In this document: positions 6,826 to 17,254 of the stretch, one piece after another
Numbering within the stretch: position 1 is the stretch's first letter
Layout of the letters: every line of letters begins with the position of its first letter
Source of the DNA: Ricordea florida
Lineage: Eukaryota; Cnidaria; Anthozoa; Corallimorpharia; Ricordeidae
Assembly (NCBI GenBank): GCA_949710005.1
Contig: OX453280.1
Coordinates: 7,772,034-7,836,033, forward strand
Direction: 5' to 3'
Length of the DNA stretch: 64,000 nucleotides
Made by a program: the position numbers and the translations under genes
Notes under the pieces: generated by a model
What the model saw: only the letters and a program-made list of their open reading frames with translations
Told to the model about the DNA's origin: nothing
The model's database searches: none

Positions 6826-9800
6826 AACTCGTCTCTTGTCGTAGTATGCGGAAAGCCCTAGCTTCTCCTGGTGGTACGTTGTCATCTTTCCGTCTCTCAT
6901 CCGGAATCCCCGGTTTTCTGCCCGGTCGAACGCTCCATCGAGGGTTGCTTTGTAGCGCGCCCAGGTCAAGTCGTTGTCTTTTTTCGACATCCCCTTCGCC
7001 GAGGTTTTGTTCTTCTCCCCGGGACCATTGTCGACGTAGTATGCCTTGCTGCAGAGCGCTATCGCTCGGCTGCCCTCGAACTCGAGCTTGAACAGGCCCG
7101 GCGTCCGTCCGCTCCACTTGTCCCAAGCCAACCATTGCTTTTTGCAGCCCTCGAATTCTCCGCGGAGCTCTGAGCGTACGACTTCCTCTAGGTTCTCCCC
7201 GGAGATGGCCATGTACAAGCTATCTGTATCCATCTGGATCAGCTCGAAGTCTTTCCGATCGACGAAATAGTCTAGGAAATCGAAATAGAACTCTAGCATA
7301 CGTAGTTTGGCTAGCTGATAGACTGTAATTCCGATTTGAAACGGGCGGGTGATTTCTATCTTCTGCTTCCTCCTGTGGAGCTCATAGGCTTCACCGATTT
7401 CATTCAAATCCTCAAACCAGGAAGAGCGGAGAGCACGATCGACCACCGCTTCGTCGTTCGTGTAGGAGACAAGCGTCTGCCGCTCCAGCGCTTCAATGAA
7501 CTTGCCGTAGCAGCTATTGCCGAGCAGTTTGAAGAGGTCGGCGAATAGTGCTTTGTCTTTGTCGGTATCGCCTTGGCGTCTGGCTGCTGTTACTTGGTCG
7601 ACGAACCACCCGAAGATCTTTTGGGGTTGGTAGTCGATCGTTCTGTAGACCGCGGTGATAACCAAACCGTGGTCGAGGTACCAGCGGAGCAGCGGGGCGT
7701 ACAACAGAATCTTCTTGGCCGACAGGGCGCCTACAAGCCTCGCATCTATTGAGCAGGTTCGTCCTGTACGCTCGAGACAGACCAGCATCTCTTGGGGGAC
7801 CGCTTCGACGGGAATCTCCTTGCTGTAGAAGAGCGGGGGCATTTCTTCGAACTTTGGCCAGAGGTATTCGGGGACCTCGATGTCAACCTCGGCGAACCCG
7901 AACCACCTTCCTTCGCGGAGAGCCCCCACGAACCCGTCGACATCGTCCGGCCTACGACAGTGGGTCACCGTTCCCTCCCCGCAGGGCATCGGGGCTGCCA
8001 TGGTAGAGAGATATAGCGCATTCGCGTCGTAACCGAGGATGCGTTGACAGGGACGGGCCTCTGCGACCTGATGGGAACGGATCCTCGAGACCTCCTCTTC
8101 GTGGTACCTCGTAAACACAATCGAGGGCCCGCCTGTGACATTGGCTTTAAGCATTTCGTACGCTTCGTTGTTGGGGGCGAACAGCTCAGGCGCCTTGGGG
8201 CCTTTTAGCGTCCCTCGAAGGACAAACCTCATCGAGACTCCAGGAAGGCTCACCGCATCTTTGAAGATGTCGATGTCATATGCAGCGTAGAAGTCCCGCA
8301 TCTTCTGCAGCGCTTCGACAAACGGTCCGACGTCGAGGTTGTTGTAGTATCGCAACCAATCTGCGAAGGTCTTCATCCCCTTCTCCCGGAATACCCGCTT
8401 ACAATCTCGATATTCGGAAAGGGAAAGTAGATATTTTCCTTTTAGTTTCGAATACCAGGCTGAATAGTCCGGAAGGTCGGGAAAGTCGAGCTTGTCAGGA
8501 CTATCAAACCAGTCATACGGGAACCACGACTTCGCGAGGGTACACCCATAGGCTTTGACCCAGGCGTCGTAGGTTTTCCCAGGACCTATATAGTTCACAA
8601 CGTCCAGGAATTTCAACCCTGGAGTCGTAATGAACATAATCTGGTTCGCTTTGCAGCCCACTTTGATCGACTGGTCGGTCGTCTTACAAAGCTCTTCGAC
8701 GAAGTAGTTCCGGATCAAATTCAAATCGTACTTACCCGAATTGAACCCGAGCACGGGTACTTGGTCGCACCACTCTTCAATCGCTAGCCGATACTTTTTG
8801 GGCAAGAGCTCGAGGGTGTCGGGTAGGAACCTCGCGCGACAGTCTTCTCGTATCCTAGCAGCTCGTCGTTCTAGTCCTCGAACGAACTCTCCGACCAACA
8901 ACTTCGGCTCTCGTACGCATAGGTGTTCGGGAGTCGGATCCAGAGTGTCTGATATGGAGACGGAGATAGGAACGTGGTCTCCCTCTATGGTCAAATCGAC
9001 GGTCGGTTTTTTCGCACGAGCCTTGTCGAGGTAACTCTCGAAGTCGTACACGATCGCGTGGGGGTAGGTTGTTGTCTTTGGATCGGGGATGCGATCTTTT
9101 CTCCAAGGTCTTGGCTCCTCGTGCTGCCACCTAACCACAAGACGATACCCGGCGGCGCGGATTTTGGCTTCACGCCCGAGTGTCTGTTGGTATGCCATTT
9201 CGCGTGTGACAGGGCTTTCCTTTTTCTTGGAAAGATTCTGAAGTAGCTCCTGGCGTTGCTTCGGTGATGGGAAACAGATTTTACATCCGTGCCATAGGCA
9301 ACCATTGAATTGGAAGACGGTCTTTGAGATGGGATCATAACCATCTACGGCGCAACCTTCTATCATTCGCTCGCCTCCATGTCCACATAGCTGGTGATGG
9401 ATATGGATGCCCCTAGTGCGGGCTTCATACTCGAGCCACTATAGCGCTTGGATGCTATCCAGTTTTTGTGGGTAGAAAGCCTTCTCAAAGGTCGATTGTG
9501 GAGCTTTCACTTTCTCTCCTTTGCAGACAACTTTTGTCTCACCTTGGATGCAACGGTCTGCATGGCGATGGAGATGGCAGGACTGTGTAAACCGCGCATT
9601 GCACTCCCCACACACGTATACATACGCTAGTTTCTGTATGTCACGAATGAGAAACGCGTGCCCCTCGTAGACGCCGATCGTCATTGGTGGAATACCTACT
9701 TTTTCATAGTGTGCTGGTTGCCTCCGATGCAGCCAATCTCCAGACTCTGTCGGTTCGTATACCCGGATCCCGAGTCGGAAGTGCTGCTCTACTTTTCGCA

Positions 9801-10757
9801 GCCCGTCCAGAGAAACCCCTGGGCAATTCTCGTGCGATTGGTATATCTCTCTAGCGAGAGCTTGGGCTTGTAGGGTGCAACGATCCACGCGCGCCCCTCT
9901 ATGGACGGCGATACACCGAAAGAGACAGAGGTTATCTCCGTACGTGTCCAAGGAGTACAACCCCCGCTTTCTTCGGAGCCAGTCGGGTAGTGGTCCTGTA
10001 CCCAACAGAGGCGCCTGCCGATCTACTACGACCTTGACTTCCACATAGATAAAGCGAATGAATACCCATTTGGTGCTAGGTCGCTCAATTTGGTCCCTTG
10101 ACAAGCGCTTCTCGTCTTCCGCCTGCACCCAGTCTCTAGCTTCCGGCTCGATCCGCTGGATCAGGGACTGCCTTTTGCTGTTTTTCTCCACAACATGATT
10201 TTTCCCGTTTCGATGTGTCTTAGTCGATAGGTGTAACTGTATCGCAGATAGCAGCTGGTGACGACCTTCTCATGGAGCTTATCCATAATCCGATCCACCA
10301 GAGGCCCGTCCACGCCTCGGAAGAAAGACCACTTCCAGAAGCGCCGCCCGCGTTGCTCGCCCTCTCTTTCTCCATCCAACTCTTCGAGTATTCGTGACCC
10401 TTCTGCGATAATAGATCGCGCTAAGGGGGCTCGCCGGTTTTCAATTTTTCTACGAGCTTCTGCTCTCATAGTTGGAGTAGTCCTCTTTCGGACACCCTCC
10501 GCGAGAAGAGCGGCGTCAACCTCTCTCGCAAGTTGACGGAGTTCACGGGCGCGTTGCCACTTCTTGTGTGGGTTCTCTATCCCCCCTCCGGTTATAGCAG
10601 GGTATCTCCCCGTCTGTAGCGCTCGCCGGAGTCGTTTCCTCCACTCCACAGCGCGTGCCTCCCCGATCGCTCGCAAAAGGTCAGCTTTTCGTAGCCTCGA
10701 GCTCGCGGTCAAACCATAGCTTCTTGCTAAAGAGCGTAACTCTTTGACGGTGGACAT
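6775..10757 (-). pseudogene. Protein-primed-type DNA polymerase B with a Vsr-like nuclease region (element 1), broken
   Basis: One long minus-strand gene in three pieces. From ATG 10757: a SAP/HeH-like helix pair (STVKELRSLARSYG), then basic helices. A frameshift lies near 10161-10191. Next is a region with DNLCLFRC and GHAFLIRD, resembling Cys/His active-site motifs, followed by a C2H2 finger (CGECNARF...HLHRHADRC). A TAG at 9439-9441 splits it from the 863-residue rest; the reading frame is the same on both sides. Then comes VDGYDP...FNGCLWHGCKICFP, a Vsr-like nuclease pattern. The polymerase follows: ExoI YDFES, ExoII FNSGKYDLN, ExoIII NNLDVGP, motif A YDANALY, motif B KLLGNSCYGK and motif C MDTDS (about 7221-7235). 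All polymerase motifs remain. It replicates the element DNA. The two lesions suggest this copy is dead. Confidence 0.88.
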
Positions 10758-10761
10758 AGTG

Positions 10762-11150
10762 TGGAAATACCTTTGATACACCACTCTCTAAATGGAAATA
10801 CTTTTGGTATCGCCACTCTCTAAATGTGTGTCGCCAACGTTTTTCCGAAGATTTATAGTATGCATATTTGTCTAAATTGAAATAGCTCATTAACTCTCGG
10901 AAACCGCTCGGAAAATCTTCGGGGTATCTTCGGTTCATCTTCGGGTCATCTTCGCGCATGTTTGCCTTGGGAACCTTGCCGCCTTTCAATACAGCTTCTA
11001 GAGTGGTTTATACGATTTGACCCTTTCCACACTGAAAAACGGCTTCTAGCGTGTGGTATTTAACTGTCACCTCTTATCCTATTTTTGTTTTACCTTGGGA
11101 GCCTTTCCACGCTGAAAAACGGCTTCTAGAGGTGGTGGTATTTAAATGAT
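10762..11150. repeat. Short direct repeats at the right end of element 1
   Basis: Behind the PolB start lies non-coding DNA made of repeated units. A unit of about 33 bases containing CCACTCTCTAAATG occurs twice (10762-10795 and 10794-10826). A longer unit with CTGAAAAACGGCTTCTAG occurs at 11022-11062 and 11103-11144, with a weaker third copy at about 10962-11008. They could be part of the terminal repeat or the PolB control region. The matching left end is outside the window, so a terminal inverted repeat cannot be tested. Confidence 0.5.
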
Positions 11151-11186
11151 CCCTACTATACTACTATTTTTAATGTCTTTTTATGT

Positions 11187-14100
11187 ATTGTAGCTGAAAA
11201 CTTCGGATAACGTGACAAAAAATTAGTAACCGGAACAATTGAAAAGGTCAAGATCCATGTCAAATGTAAACAACACGAAAGTAAAAACAAGAGCAATTGA
11301 ATTTTTTTCTCATTTGCAGATTACATCTAGAAACGTTTTATCGAAAAGGTGCTATTTAATTTTAGTGTTTATTTTTTTTCTTTTGCAATTCCTCGTTAAA
11401 ATGTTGTGTTAGGGAAGTGATGGAAATATCACACTTCAAATAAGTTTAATACGGACACTGATCAAACAGTCATCCATACAATTAGTCACAAATTAGAAGT
11501 GAAAAAAAATGTTACGTCCACCGATCGACCCTAATTTGGCTCCGATGATAACTCATAGAAGCGTATTTTAACAGCACAGTTGCATGAAAAATTCGCGGCA
11601 AAAAAAATAATAAAAAAAATATTTTGTGCACGTACAATTGTCCACATGCAATGACATTAAAAAGCCTCACGGCTGCTACCATTCCATTTGTTCACAAGCT
11701 CCTTCCGACACGCTCTTTTTAGGCTCTATTTAAGGCCATTTAAATTCGGATTCCTTTCAGTCAACAACTCCCTTTTTTCTTTTTGTAAGCAGAGAGTAAC
11801 GTCTGGAGGAAGATTGGGGGGCGGGGGGGGGGGGGGGAAATGGTACGAAAGGTAAGTTTCGTAAGAAGAGGAAACAAAACTTCTAGCTGAAGTAACAAAT
11901 TCTTTGATAGTCATTTCCTACCGCTGAAAGTTACTAGCGCGACTCTAAATTCATACAGGGACATTCCTGAACCGATTCTTGCAACAGGTTAACATAAGCT
12001 GCTTTTCTCCCTACTGTGGAACAGGAACAAGCAGCCCAAGCTCCGTCAGAATTGCAGGTCTACCAATTTCAACTTTGATAGAGTTTGCTTTGACCAACTC
12101 ACACAGATTATTTTGAGCACAGACTATTGGATGAGCCAATTTTTCATTCTACCCAACTCTTGTTTCCTAGCGGCTTAACGCTACAGGATATTAGAAAGTC
12201 GTTCAACGTTGACTTTTGCTGGTCTGCGTCATCCGTTTTACTAACAGAAGAGGCTGTGCTAGTGGTTTCTGAACTAGCCATGTAAATGATATCGTGACTA
12301 TCTAACGTTAGATATTGACACTTTTCAGCGGTATCATCTGAGGTGCTACTGCTATCGCTTTCCCTGTGAAAGATCGAAGGAAACAAAACAATCAGACTAG
12401 AATACACTGAGTTTTCTATCCAGTATCATTAATAACTGTCATGTACTGACGTTCGGACATTTAGAGAAAGAGGGGATCGGATACCGCTTCCCACTCAAGA
12501 TTAATGTCAAAAAGGTTTTCGTTTTAGCCGAGAAAAGTGGGTGCATCTTTTTCTCTTATCACTGTCACTTGCATCAGTCATGAATAGCAACTTGAGTAAA
12601 CATGACTAATACTACATATCTTTTCCAAGGAAATGGTCTTCCAATCTTCTCTTTGGTTTTGATAGCTCCGGCACACACGTCGTGGTTAAGACAATATCCG
12701 TGAAATCTATCGGGCCTGAGCTTGATCTTTTGATTGTCTTTCTCCCCCAAAAGAACAAGTCGGCTGCTTTTCCATCCCCAGGCGCGGATCCTCACCGGTT
12801 TCCACCGTTTTACGGGAATCGGTCAAATTTTCCATAATGAATAATATATTTTAATAAAAAGAAAAACTTTCCAGGTTAAAATTTGAGGAGAATGGAACTG
12901 GCCAATATCCTGTCTGAATGACTCCGGCAGAGACCCAGGAAACGGGACTTAAGGGAGTTAGATCCAAAAAATTTCACCGGTTGAGCATGCCCCCGGACCC
13001 TCCTAGAAACTTGCGTCTTCGGGGCTCGTTTAGGAAATCGGTTACCATTTATTCTAGATCCGCGCCTGTTCTCGTTCAAAATTTGCAAAATGTGCTGCCT
13101 TCATCGTCTGCAGATGGCTAGAAAAAAGGCTTCCAGTTAGTTTCTATTCAAAAATAAACAATGAATTTATCGCAATCATTCAGGTATGAGAACCTAATAA
13201 ACGTGAACAGGCATTTCTTATAGTGAACGGAGCAAATCGAATTCACTGGTGGTTTTTTAAAGCATTCAAGTGAATTGAACTAACGCATAGGGATTTACTC
13301 ATCTCATAAGACAGCTTCGTTTTCGCTATAGGTTTTGAAATTGCAATCTTTTGCTGCCAAGTTACACCAATTGACTTTTAGTGGCACCTGTCTTGCGCGA
13401 ATAGATAGAAGGAAGCGAAGGAGCGTCCAACTTAGAGAGAATTATCTGTCGGTACGCTGGATTGCTATCAGTATACAGAGGCTAGCCTGTTCAGAACCTT
13501 TATTTTCTAATATGTCCTTGGTTTAATCATTGGCTTGCTGCTACCTAACATTACCTTCTTTGCGGGCTAGTATATTCTGCACTTCAACACTCTAAGTGCC
13601 TACACGAAACTCAAAATAAGAATTCTTTCGTTTTGTAATACACGGTCTCGGGACGCCCTCGTAAGCGGCCTCGAAAATGGGCGCTAGAAAGAACCGGGGA
13701 AAGAAAAGCGAAAGAAAGCTGTCGGGCCCTTCTCTTTTTCTCGCTTTCCGTCCTCAGGCCAAAACTAGCATCTGTCTCGCAGACTAGACACACCCCCACC
13801 CCTGAAAAACAACCCTGTATTTTGTACTTGCGATTTCCAATGGAAACAAGAGTGACAGATGTCTGAGATATCAGTGCTGACTGAGGAAAGTCGATACTTT
13901 TATCGCCCTTTACTGTCTTAGACTTGTGTGCAGCCATTCCGAGCGGAACAGCGCAGTGCCTTTTATTGCACCGCCAACGAAGACCATATACATCGCGACG
14001 GCGTTGATCCGAGATCACACGGATCGCGGCTCATCAAAGAAACCAATGATTCCTTGCCCAGATTGGATAAATCGGTTCCTTTAATGCTTCATGATCCGTG

Positions 14101-14280
14101 TTATCTCGGATCATAAATCCAAATCCGAAATATCTCAAAGCAACGCACCTTCAGGGAAATTTCGATTGAGTTGTATTCAGTGTTACCTTCGTGTTGTTTA
14201 CGCTTGACATGGATTTTGACCTTTCAATTGTTCCGGTTACGAATTTAGTAGTTGCTTTACCTGGAATTTTCAGCTACAAT
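11187..14280. mobile_element. 3.1-kb non-coding segment bounded by imperfect inverted repeats
   Basis: The left end (11187 to about 11300, beginning ATTGTAGCTGAAAA) matches the reverse complement of the right end (about 14160-14280) over roughly 100 bases, including GTAACCGGAACAATTGAAA and GTAAACAACACGAA. The inside has no convincing gene; it is AT-rich with a G homopolymer tract at about 11816-11837. A hairpin of 20-base arms lies at 14006-14025 and 14093-14112. A non-autonomous DNA transposon is the simplest reading. I could not find a target-site duplication. An alternative is that each repeat is a leftover end of a flanking element. Confidence 0.5.
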
Positions 14281-15017
14281 GGATAAAAATATATGTGAGA
14301 TTCATTAAGTCTTAAATTTCGCATTTGAGAAAGGGTTTTTTACATCCACAACTAAGATTTTATAAAACGTATCTAAAAATGTGCTTTCTTGTGCTTGCGT
14401 GACAGTTGCAATTCCTTTTATGTAAACACATGAAAATTCACAATGCGTTTACCTCTCTCAAGCGGTGGCCTTTGAATTGCCCAAGCCAGATTTTTTATTT
14501 GTTAAAGTACAGCAATAAAACTTTCCTCTGATGTAAATTTTGTTATGAATTTCGATGTACCAGTATGCGATTTTTACTTTCAAAGTTTCCTTAATTTTCA
14601 GCGTTTTCCTATGCGCTAAGACTAGGAATCTCGGCGCTTTAAACCCGATGTCTGAAAAATCAGTATTTTCAAATAGTTCTACATTTTCGGGTTCATCTGG
14701 TGATACCTTACTCACCTGCAAAAGATTATCGCGTTAAGTTGACCCGTTTTTTATTTCCAAGTGATTTGAAAAAGTACTAATTCGCACGAATTTTTGATGT
14801 CGGCTGTGACGTTGAAACGGCATTTCACTTTTTGCCCAGTTTCTCCAAAAAGGAAACTCTTTGGAAACTTTGATTATAATTTTCATAAATGTTTTACCAA
14901 AGGGGTTTTTCTGACCAAAGATGAAGGTATTCGAAATTTCAGTTTTGACGGCGAATTCTCGAAATTTACCGAATTCTCGATATCAGACTCGTACATGGTA
15001 ACGCTCAACATTTACAT
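14281..15017. other. AT-rich stretch with no recognised gene
   Basis: This lies between the inverted-repeat segment and element 2. A minus-strand frame at 14458-14721 (87 codons, DEPENVELFEN near the start) is open but has no recognisable family. Nothing here resembles the structural-type protein that occupies the equivalent place in element 1. Confidence 0.4.
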
Positions 15018-15779
15018 TCAACGGCGCCTCTTCTTTAATTGCTCTACGAAGTACACTACAACAGCGACGATCAATAGCCAAGCGTTCTTACCCAGGAATG
15101 AAATGACCTCCCCAGCAGTCTTGAACAGAAAGCTCACGATCGCTCCCACCATACCGGGTAATATCTCACCGAGTTTCTTACCAATGGTTTTCAGTCCATC
15201 CCCAATTCCTTTACCCAATTTGGATAGGCCTTTGGAAAGATTAGATACGATAACGCCAATGACCACACTAACGGCACTCACAACGGCAAATACTGTGAAC
15301 CCATATTTCTTGAAAATCGCTTTCACCCGGTCTCGCAATGACATTCGCTCCTGGATTTGCTCATTCTCCTCCTCCAAGTTAGCTATCTCTTGCTCTTGTT
15401 CACCAATTTGTCTCTCGAGGTTTTCTATTTGACTTACTTCTTCTGGATTTTTCAATGCCTTATCTCGATGGAATCCTACCTTCTCCTTCAATTTACTAAC
15501 GAACCCTTTTTTCTTAGTTATCTCGCCATCATTGACTTCCATCATATCTTCTGCGCTTGGGCCCAACCCTTTTGTAATTGTTTTGGGTAATCCTTTATTC
15601 ACATCACCATCCGCATCGAATAATTGATGCCATACATTTTTGCCTGGATCTCTACCAGTAATTTTAACAACGATTCTACCCCATTCATCATATTTGAAAA
15701 GAAACTTAGGTTCGGCATTTGGGAATTTACTTTGGATCTTAGCCCAGATCGCATCTTTGTTTTCTTCCATAGCCTCCAT
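15018..15779 (-). CDS. Membrane-active accessory/virion protein of element 2, intact
   Basis: This 253-residue ORF is the homologue of the broken gene at 1211-2236. Residues 1-60 are polar (FPNAEPKFLFKYDEW). Residues about 110-145 form a Glu/Gln-rich coiled coil (QIENLERQIGEQEQEIANLE). Residues 146-253 are the shared module: MSLRDRVKAIFKKYG, a hydrophobic helix, Gly/Lys-rich KGLSKLGKGIGDGLKTIGKK, then LPGMVGAIVSFLF and a terminal span (WLLIVAVVVYFV) before KKRRR. The module aligns with element 1 over 108 residues without gaps, well over half identical. A TATAGA lies two bases before the start codon on the coding strand. No enzyme motif is visible. A role in membrane crossing or the virion is inferred from the element type. 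Confidence 0.75.
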   Translation of the reverse strand: MEAMEENKDAIWAKIQSKFPNAEPKFLFKYDEWGRIVVKITGRDPGKNVWHQLFDADGDVNKGLPKTITKGLGPSAEDMMEVNDGEITKKKGFVSKLKEKVGFHRDKALKNPEEVSQIENLERQIGEQEQEIANLEEENEQIQERMSLRDRVKAIFKKYGFTVFAVVSAVSVVIGVIVSNLSKGLSKLGKGIGDGLKTIGKKLGEILPGMVGAIVSFLFKTAGEVISFLGKNAWLLIVAVVVYFVEQLKKRRR

Positions 15780-15795
15780 TTCTATATCTTCTAAT

Positions 15796-16400
15796 AGTGG
15801 CCGAAGACATTAATGGTGGATCCCGGTAAAGAATTCATGGGTAATGTTACTCACTTGATGAATAGGCATCAAGTAGACATACAGCGAAGTGAAGCTGGTA
15901 ATCATCGAGCGCAGGCTTTTGTAGAGAGGGCTAATAGAACGATTGGTGAGAAATTATTTAGTCATCAATATGCACAGGAGATGGTGAGTGATGCTAGGTC
16001 CAGGGTTTGGGTGAAAAGGCTCCCCGCTATTATGAAGACTTTGAATTCTGAACCCACACGTATAACAGGTAAAGAACCCGATGAAGCGTTGAAACTGAAA
16101 GAGATTGATATTAAGCCTATGGAATACAAGAGAGCTGTGGGCTTGAATGAGAAGAGGTTACCCCCAGAAGTTGAGGTTAGGTATTTGTATTCACCCGGTG
16201 AAGATGAAGGTGGTGATAAACGAAGAGCTACTGACCCTATATGGAGCCTTGAGGTTTATGATATAGCCAGAAGTGTAATTTCACCAGATCAGCCAGTTGT
16301 GTACTATTTAGATGGAGTATCAAAGCGAGGATTTGTACGCGAGGAACTTCAAGTTGTGCCTGAGGATACTGAATTACCACCTGATAGAGTTCTTAAGTGA
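15796..16400 (+). pseudogene. 3' fragment of a DDE integrase (element 2)
   Basis: Homology to the element 1 integrase begins at about 15796 (Trp-Pro just before the second catalytic Asp) and runs to the TGA at 16398-16400. The segment keeps VDPGKEFMG with the second Asp, AFVERANR with the Glu, and the whole C-terminal tail (RATDPIWSLEVYD, KRGFVREELQVVP). The N-terminal 130 or so residues with the first catalytic Asp are gone, so the enzyme cannot be active. An ATG at 15813 is only an internal Met. The loss belongs to the same deletion that removed the capsid and ATPase genes. Its 3' end overlaps the opposing TFIIB-like gene by 27 bases. Confidence 0.85.
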
Positions 16401-17210
16401 CATTGAGATCTTCACCATTTCACTAACTGTCTTAATCAATGAAATCTCCGAAATTTTAACTTTACTGGCAAAGACACTCTTTGTCATACCTATTTGATTT
16501 TTATACTCCTGGTTCATACATAAGTAAAAGAAGACAATACTCGCTGCAATTGTATTGGGAATACTACGCTCAAGAATCTGTGATGTCGCTTCAAAGTACT
16601 TAGCAATGGACAAAATACGTCTGTGATGAGATTCATCAACCCCAGTAAGTCTCATTATCCAGGGAATAAGTTTCTCTGGTGTAATGTGGTTGGTTCTCGC
16701 CTCTGGGAAGGTTTCCAAGTACATTTTTAAACCATCTGACATGACTCTTTGCTTGAGTCCAAACAAATTTCTAATGTATTCTAACGTACGATATTCACCA
16801 AATTCTTGGTATGTATAAAACAAGCATGAAGCCACCAAAGATTCACGCTTCTGACTACGAAGAAGTTTATTACCCTCAGACTGTAGAATCTTTCGATACT
16901 TGGCTTCTATTATATCCATCATCATAGAAGACACATTCAAGTCATGTTTCTCGAATACAGTACGAACTCCCTTTGGTTTTGATCTTCGCATATCACACCT
17001 AACAGCTGAAAAGTTATACCCCCATTCTCGCTGAGAGTAGTCCATTGATTCGAGTTCAGTCTTACAGAGACTACAAAGAACAATCCCTGAGTTATCCCTA
17101 TACACACTTTCATGCTTACAACCCTGTTCGTATTCCTCATCGGCTTTCTTGAACATAGACTGAAAATGATCGGCAAGGCTGCGATAAGTTTCCTCTGAAT
17201 CGTAATTCAT
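16374..17210 (-). CDS. TFIIB-like transcription initiation factor encoded by element 2
   Basis: This 278-residue ORF has the layout of transcription factor IIB, closest in style to the versions of large nucleocytoplasmic DNA viruses. An N-terminal zinc ribbon has C31, H33, C46 and C49 (CKHES...LCSLC, with one His replacing a Cys). A reader/linker with RTVFEKHD follows. Two cyclin-like folds come next: repeat 1 with KRESLVASCLFYTYQEFGEYRTLEYIRNLFGL (shown here in part), and repeat 2 with ITPEKLIPWIMRL and RSIPNTIAASIVFFYL, then FASKVKISEISLIKTV. TFIIB recruits RNA polymerase II to TATA promoters, so this may direct element-specific transcription. It sits between integrase and PolB, where element 1 has no gene. 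Its own upstream region shares an 18-base block with PolB. The frame is intact. Family assignment is from pattern only. Confidence 0.82.
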   Translation of the reverse strand: MNYDSEETYRSLADHFQSMFKKADEEYEQGCKHESVYRDNSGIVLCSLCKTELESMDYSQREWGYNFSAVRCDMRRSKPKGVRTVFEKHDLNVSSMMMDIIEAKYRKILQSEGNKLLRSQKRESLVASCLFYTYQEFGEYRTLEYIRNLFGLKQRVMSDGLKMYLETFPEARTNHITPEKLIPWIMRLTGVDESHHRRILSIAKYFEATSQILERSIPNTIAASIVFFYLCMNQEYKNQIGMTKSVFASKVKISEISLIKTVSEMVKISMSLKNSIRW

Positions 17211-17236
17211 ACCAACTTTGTCTAGTTAGATATATG

Positions 17237-17254
17237 TATTAATAAATCTTTAAG
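17237..17254 (-). promoter_or_regulatory. Upstream block of the TFIIB-like gene
   Basis: TATTAATA-(3)-CTTTAAG-type block (plus-strand reading), 26 bases before the TFIIB start codon. It matches the PolB upstream block at 21293-21310 in 16 of 18 bases and overlaps the PolB stop codon. Confidence 0.55.

Noticed and set aside
1802-9441. Recoding of TAG or TGA as a sense codon in element 1
   Set aside because: TAG is the normal terminator of at least six intact element 1 genes, so reading it as an amino acid in only two genes is unlikely. Decay explains the pattern better.
14458-14721. Possible extra element 2 gene on the minus strand
   Set aside because: The 87-codon frame has no homologue that I recognise and no TATAG or TATTAATA signal at its start. 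It is kept only as a note.
14794-15432. Plus-strand open frame of 212 codons
   Set aside because: Its 3' half is the antisense of the membrane protein gene at 15018-15779, and its 5' half has no recognisable content.
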